Source: Methanoculleus sp.
Lineage (GTDB): Archaea; Halobacteriota; Methanomicrobia; Methanomicrobiales; Methanoculleaceae
Reading direction: 5' to 3'
Assembly (NCBI RefSeq): GCF_020696975.1
Contig: NZ_JAJGBK010000029.1
Location: 124,001 to 188,000 of the forward strand
Length of the DNA stretch: 64,000 nt
The position numbers were made by a program, and so were the translations under genes. Within the stretch, counting starts at the first letter, position 1; each line of letters starts with the position of its first letter. A model generated the notes under the pieces. The model saw nothing but the letters and a program-made list of their open reading frames with translations. It did not search any database and had not been told where the DNA came from. Shown in pieces: positions 58,998 through 64,000 of the stretch.

Positions 58998-59442
58998 ATT
59001 CCAGCGCGCGGGTCCGTATACCTGTCTTGCGGCCGTCACGCTCCGTCATCGAGATCCGATCTCGCATGAGAGGAAACCACTCGCAGTACCGCTTATCACG
59101 AACCCATCCCAAGAAAAGTCGTGGTTTTCACCTTCATCCCACCCATCGATGAGATAAGAAAATCCGGGTATAGGAGTGAGCTCGCATTTCCAATACCTTA
59201 ACGTGAATTGTCCTGCCCTGCGTATGCAGGAGAGCGTTTCCGCACTGCGCTTCTCTCCCACAAAATGTAAATAACGAGCATGGTAAGGAGACCCCTATCG
59301 GGCTTAGTTGCCAAGGACCATCCCACTGCAGGGAAATAATACCACTGTAACAGGGAGCCAGATCAGAATACCCAGGAGAGATCTTTTAAGCCCCCAATTA
59401 CACCACGAATGACTTCGAAACCACCTAATTCCCGCTGATACA

Positions 59443-59640
59443 TCAGGTAGTTCCCAAAGGAGACAAAAACATCATGGGGCCAATATAAAGCCAGTTAACG
59501 ACCGGATTTTGAATACCGTCTAGGTGAGGGAAAAAAGTACGTTCAACGAACCACAGAAGAACAATCCAGGCGATTGCCAATAGTACCCCGAGTACTGCTC
59601 CCCCTGCCCGGCTCGATTTTTCATTTGAATCGTTCTCCAT
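59443..59640 (-). CDS. Hypothetical two-TM protein
   Basis: MENDSNEKSSRAGGAVLGVLLAIAWIVLLWFVERTFFPHLDGIQNPVVNWLYIGPMMFLSPLGTT. Confidence 0.55.
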   Translation of the reverse strand: MENDSNEKSSRAGGAVLGVLLAIAWIVLLWFVERTFFPHLDGIQNPVVNWLYIGPMMFLSPLGTT

Positions 59641-59701
59641 TTGGTGTAGTGAAATCGTTCTATGGGCGAGGGTGTGCGTCAATTGTAGATAAGATGGCCG
59701 T

Positions 59702-60712
59702 TTACCCCCAGAAAATGATCCAGAACCCAAATCCAATCAGAATAATTCCGCTGGCGGCTTTAATGACATCCCGATATTCTCTGATTCTGCTTGACGAACC
59801 GTATCCCCCGAGGACTCCGACACCGACGAACGGCGTGAGCACCCCCGCCCCAAAAACGAGCAGAAGCGATAGATCCTGCACGGACCCCTCGATCAAGATT
59901 TTGCTCAGCAGGACGAGAATCATCGGTGCAGCACACGGGGCCTTGACAATCGAGAATATCATGCCCAGGACGAACAAGCCGACAAGGGTGGTCGAGTGCC
60001 GTTGTATAGCGGATCGGATATAACCGTCTGCAGAGAGCGGGAGCTGTATCAACCCAAGCAGGTTCAACCCGGTGAGTACCGTGATCAGTCCCGCCGCGAC
60101 GGCGAGGTACGGGCCGAAGCCGCCGAGCGACATCCCCACCAACAGGAAGCAGCACCCCATGACGATGTACGCGGCGACCAGCCCCAGGCCGAATATCATG
60201 GAGTTAAGGAGGCTGCTTCTCAAGCCATTGCCCGATCCGGTGGTATACACCAGTATGAACCCGAGTATCGCCATCAGACAGGGTGAAAAGCCGGAGAAAA
60301 GACCTAGAGAATAGGCAAATGAGATGTTCCAGTTTATCGGCGGCGAGTCCGTTTCCGATTCGGCTCCGGATAACGATATCTCGATCGCCGCCCTGATGCT
60401 CTCCTCGGTGATCTCCTCTTTGGGAATTTTAATAGTGCCGTTCACGACCACGGCCGGCACATTGGTAAAGTCATATTGGAGCCACCGATCCCATCCATCC
60501 GGTGTATTGACGTCGATCCGTTCAGCAATCAGAACATCATCATAGGTTTTCTCAAAGCCGACGATAATAGAATCGGTCTGTTTACATGGGGGACATCCAG
60601 GTGCATGAAAATATTCGATGTGAATAGCAGATGCACTGGCACAGGGGATCAGACCAATGAGACCTACCACAACCGTGACGGCAACTATTACATTCATTAA
60701 CCAGTGAGCCAT
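59702..60712 (-). CDS. Thioredoxin-like domain fused to CcdA/DsbD-type transmembrane protein
   Basis: Signal sequence, EYFHAPGCPPCKQTDSI (CPPC), FTNVPAVVVNGT, then TM domain with FSGFSPCLMAILGFIL and VKAPCAAPMILVLLSK. Confidence 0.85.
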   Translation of the reverse strand: MAHWLMNVIVAVTVVVGLIGLIPCASASAIHIEYFHAPGCPPCKQTDSIIVGFEKTYDDVLIAERIDVNTPDGWDRWLQYDFTNVPAVVVNGTIKIPKEEITEESIRAAIEISLSGAESETDSPPINWNISFAYSLGLFSGFSPCLMAILGFILVYTTGSGNGLRSSLLNSMIFGLGLVAAYIVMGCCFLLVGMSLGGFGPYLAVAAGLITVLTGLNLLGLIQLPLSADGYIRSAIQRHSTTLVGLFVLGMIFSIVKAPCAAPMILVLLSKILIEGSVQDLSLLLVFGAGVLTPFVGVGVLGGYGSSSRIREYRDVIKAASGIILIGFGFWIIFWG

Positions 60713-60891
60713 GATATCAAGGCCATTTGCCTGAGATCAGTATGCTGGAAAGTACTCTCAGATCTGTGTTTCCATGTCTATACATTCATTCGGTTCCCAA
60801 TCCGTCGATTACCAAGCTTATGCTCTCCGCTATGACAAGAGGGGGAAGCAACTGATGGTAGTTTCGTATCCTGCATGGAAAAAGCACAATA

Positions 60892-61389
60892 TCACCTTCT
60901 CTTTCTCCGACGGAACTTCAGAAAGATCAATAATACTCCCAATACTCCGATGATACCTATTATGTACCCAAGTGCATTTTCGATCAGATAGCCCAAGACT
61001 ATGATCAGCAGCGGTGGAGGTGGTCCACTGCGAATGGTCACGTTCAGAGATTTTTCCGCTTGGTTTCCGAGGTTATCGGTCGCTATGACCGTGATTTTGT
61101 TCTTCCCCGAAGAAACCGGTACAGGGCATGCGAACTCCATCCCGTTCCCACACGAAACCTCCCCTATTTCGCTCTGGATGACCACGCTCCGTATACCGGA
61201 AGGGGCATCGACCTCGCCATGAACCGTAACGTGAGGCGGAACGACGTCGATCCAGACTTCATCACCCTCTTTCGGGAAGGTGATGATGAGATTTATCTCC
61301 TCATCGCCGGGTACCGGGTTTATTGCAGGAAACGCAATGATCATCAGTACGGCAACAATCAGTACGGCAACAATCAAAGCTATGCGCAT
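60892..61389 (-). CDS. Membrane-anchored Ig-like/bacterial-adhesin-like domain protein
   Basis: N-terminal TM, ITFPKEGDEVWIDVVPPHVTVHGEVDAPSGIRSVVIQSE...NKITVIATDNLGNQAEKSLNVTI, C-terminal TM + RRRKRR. Confidence 0.65.
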   Translation of the reverse strand: MRIALIVAVLIVAVLMIIAFPAINPVPGDEEINLIITFPKEGDEVWIDVVPPHVTVHGEVDAPSGIRSVVIQSEIGEVSCGNGMEFACPVPVSSGKNKITVIATDNLGNQAEKSLNVTIRSGPPPPLLIIVLGYLIENALGYIIGIIGVLGVLLIFLKFRRRKRR

Positions 61390-61432
61390 AGCCGATCCAA
61401 TCCCAAAAATTGGTTGAGGATCAACCTCACGG

Positions 61433-62785
61433 CTATTTGAACGGGTCGAGAATCCCATTTCCATTCCAATCACCCCAACCAATGAAGTTCTTAGTTGATG
61501 GGCTCGGACCAGCGTTAAGAACAGAGTTCCTCATAATGAACATGTTTAACGGACTGCAACCCTCATGATGTTGATTCGTATATTTGTCGTGCATCGGGCT
61601 GACGGCAAGATCGCTGTACTGTCCACAGAATGAACTACCACTATATTCATCAAGGGCGCCATAGAGGTGGTATATCTCGTGCGCATAAACGCCAGATGGC
61701 GTTTGGGTAAGCGGAGTGTTAGGCAATCCTGGATACCAGTATGAAATCACGGCCATGTCTGCGTAACCCGTGCTAGTGCCTGTTGCATAACAGCCCTGAT
61801 TGTCATGCGTTAGGTAGACAATCACGACCTGATCTGCTCCAGCCCAGCTTTTAATCGATCTTGCCATTTGCTCAGTAGCAGCGTAGCCCGTACCAGTGTA
61901 GCCGAGGTTTCTTGCTGCTGTTACCATCCATCCATTCGGGCCCCAGGAGCTGGAATGATCGCCCTGATTCTGTCCAGAAACAGTTACGGTCAAGAAACCG
62001 CCGTCGTTGACAAGGTTAGCGGCCGCAGGCGCTTGGTTGCGAATTGCCGTTGTCGCGGAGCTTAAGCCGCTCAATGCAGCATTCCGATTCGATTGGATCC
62101 AGGTTCCCTGAAAGCCTGAGACCGGGGTCGTGAAGTCCACGAATATATATAAATAGTAGGCTTTTCCAGTCGCGTGGGGTGCTGATTGCGATGAAGGGCT
62201 GACATACGATGAAGGGCTGACATAGAGAGAGCTACCTGTAGAGCTATCTATACGGCTATCAAGCGCAGAAGCTCCTGCGATACCGAGATGGCCGTCCTGA
62301 ATAATTCTCGCAATTTGCTCTCTGTGCGCTCTGACGTATCGATCCACTTCATCAGCATTAAGTCCTAAAACAAGCCCCAACTCCTCTCCAAATTTGTCCA
62401 AGTTCGGTATTAGATAGTAACGATTGTCTACATCATAGTAATTGACCAACACCTGTTCTTCAAGAATTTGGGAATATTTCTTGACTTCCTCTTCAGATAA
62501 GCCCCACTTCAACTCTTCATTCCAAGAGCTCAGATAGCTTACCGTATCTTGGATAATCACTCTGTCATCGTGCTCCATCTCCATAGATTCTGCTTTTAGC
62601 AGTATCTCTAACGGTATCGGTTCCGGCGCGGGCACATCGACACCAACAATGAGGATTGGTCCCTCATCAATGTCGGTTGGACCCGCATATCTCCCATTAC
62701 TTGCACTCACCACCGGCACCATCGCAATACTTATCAACAGTACAGCAAAGAGTACGGAAAATGCTCGCATTCCAATTTTTTCCAT
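61433..62785 (-). CDS. Secreted protein with HExxH metalloprotease motif
   Basis: Signal peptide MRAFSVLFAVLLISIAMVPVVSAS; GVYAHEIYHLYGALDEYSG; C-terminal GDWNGNGILDPF Ca-binding-like loop. Confidence 0.7.
   Translation of the reverse strand: MEKIGMRAFSVLFAVLLISIAMVPVVSASNGRYAGPTDIDEGPILIVGVDVPAPEPIPLEILLKAESMEMEHDDRVIIQDTVSYLSSWNEELKWGLSEEEVKKYSQILEEQVLVNYYDVDNRYYLIPNLDKFGEELGLVLGLNADEVDRYVRAHREQIARIIQDGHLGIAGASALDSRIDSSTGSSLYVSPSSYVSPSSQSAPHATGKAYYLYIFVDFTTPVSGFQGTWIQSNRNAALSGLSSATTAIRNQAPAAANLVNDGGFLTVTVSGQNQGDHSSSWGPNGWMVTAARNLGYTGTGYAATEQMARSIKSWAGADQVVIVYLTHDNQGCYATGTSTGYADMAVISYWYPGLPNTPLTQTPSGVYAHEIYHLYGALDEYSGSSFCGQYSDLAVSPMHDKYTNQHHEGCSPLNMFIMRNSVLNAGPSPSTKNFIGWGDWNGNGILDPFK
62189..62224. 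repeat. 18-bp tandem duplication (2 copies of cgatgaagggctgacata)
   Basis: Direct inspection; encodes YVSPSS twice in the linker of the secreted protein. Confidence 0.9.
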
Positions 62786-63438
62786 TCATGTGACTTTCTC
62801 CTGTAACATCCCCGGAGGCAAAGGAGAAAATCCATAAATATGTGAAATACAAATATCTCCCTAGCCTTCGGGCCGTGGAGGGTTCATCCTATCCGTGCAA
62901 GGGCGGGTGAACCTCCACCATGGTGCGAACGCTATTTTGAGCATCCGCATGGGAACATCAACGTTCCGATAATTATAGATTACGGCCATAGCGGCGACAT
63001 GTCAGTCGGTCGTTTGCAAAAATGAGGGAATTCACCCGGGTGATGGGCGCAATTGCCGATGAAAAGGAGACATAGTTTTACGCTTACTCGAAAAAACGAC
63101 TGCAATATCCGTAATCCGATCCTGATGACAGACGTGCGCTCCGGCAAGGAACGAGAACTATCATCCCATTTTCCTGATATTTCTCCCGTGCAAATGCGAT
63201 ATCTCCGGATCGAGATCCGCAAGCATGGCTCCCCTCGCAGAGCTCCGCCGACCGGTCATCCCGAGGAGCCCATCTCCATCTCTCCCCGATCTCATTCCTA
63301 GGACTTCTTGGAAGATTTTACTGTCATGGGGGAGAACCGGCATGGATGAGAATGGCCACCGGAAAGAGGAGAGGATTGTGGAGGGGACTAATGGTAATGT
63401 TTCGCATACCCTCCAGATCCCCCATCACAAAAAGCCAG

Positions 63439-64000
63439 CTACTGGGGCTCCGTAGGGATGTTATATCTGTCCGCCAAGAGGGCATACCCGCCGTCGGTGG
63501 TCTGGATGACCGAGACCGCCCTGCCTATCGCGAAGGTGACGTTCAGTTCAATGTCCCACTCCTGGAGTCCGCCGGGATCGAGCTTCACGACGTGGGGGAC
63601 GCCTACCCAGTCGGAGAAGATCAAAAGCCGAGGTTCGCAATACCACGTAACAGGGGCGTATACATATCCTCCACCGGTCGTTTTGATGATCGGAACCGAC
63701 GCATTGAGCGCTCTCTTCTCGAGCACATTCCCACCCGGATCAAGGACAACCTCCTCCAGCGGTCCCAGCATTATGTTGCTGTAGATGACAGTACTTTTGC
63801 TTTCTGGACCTTCGCTCATGAAGTGCACGTCGTGGTAGAGTGGCGGCGTGCCGAGTGTCGTATCCCAGAGTAAATCGCCTGTGGCATTCAGTCGGAGTAT
63901 CCACACGTCAAAGCCGCCTCTGTCCGGAAGAGAGATCCGACTACCCACCAGGTAACCCCCGTCGGATGTCTGGACGATGATATCCTCAGAGGCCCTCCCG
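63439..64000 (-). CDS. Beta-propeller-like repeat protein, partial (runs off window)
   Basis: Open frame to window edge: ...SEDIIVQTSDGGYLVGSRISLPDRGGFDVWILRLNATGDLLWDTTLG...VIQTTDGGYALLADR. Confidence 0.75.
   Translation of the reverse strand, partial: GRASEDIIVQTSDGGYLVGSRISLPDRGGFDVWILRLNATGDLLWDTTLGTPPLYHDVHFMSEGPESKSTVIYSNIMLGPLEEVVLDPGGNVLEKRALNASVPIIKTTGGGYVYAPVTWYCEPRLLIFSDWVGVPHVVKLDPGGLQEWDIELNVTFAIGRAVSVIQTTDGGYALLADRYNIPTEPQ

Overview
Gene-dense, mostly high-GC archaeal chromosome segment. Gene content (TFB, Gar1, SRP19, S8e, S6e, S15, S3Ae, aIF5B, Pcc1, HypB/HypF, FprA, FdhD, archaeal phosphoglycerate mutase) fits a hydrogenotrophic methanogen, most likely Methanomicrobiales/Methanoculleus-like (inference). 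I support about 55 protein-coding genes, three tRNAs (His-GTG, Thr-CGT, Gly-CCC) and two probable degraded genes. I saw no rRNA, CRISPR array, transposase or prophage block. About 0-57 kb is mainly ordinary chromosome; about 57.5-64 kb is AT-richer, sparser and accessory-like. No single obviously new multi-gene defence or biosynthetic system was found. The best leads are: (1) a solo Cas4-like Fe-S protein with apparently lost nuclease residues; (2) a 112-aa CooS/CODH-like mini-protein translationally coupled to an RND (HAE3) exporter behind a structured leader; (3) a CysE-MIP18/DUF59 fusion in a Cys/Fe-S gene cluster; (4) contiguous tandem 18-bp palindromic operators between fprA and a V4R-domain regulator; (5) a decayed corA remnant in an apparently empty intergenic region; (6) a lipoprotein serpin; (7) a secreted HExxH protein next to an Ig-like membrane protein and a Trx-CcdA fusion. 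All family assignments are from reading the translations; no searches were run.
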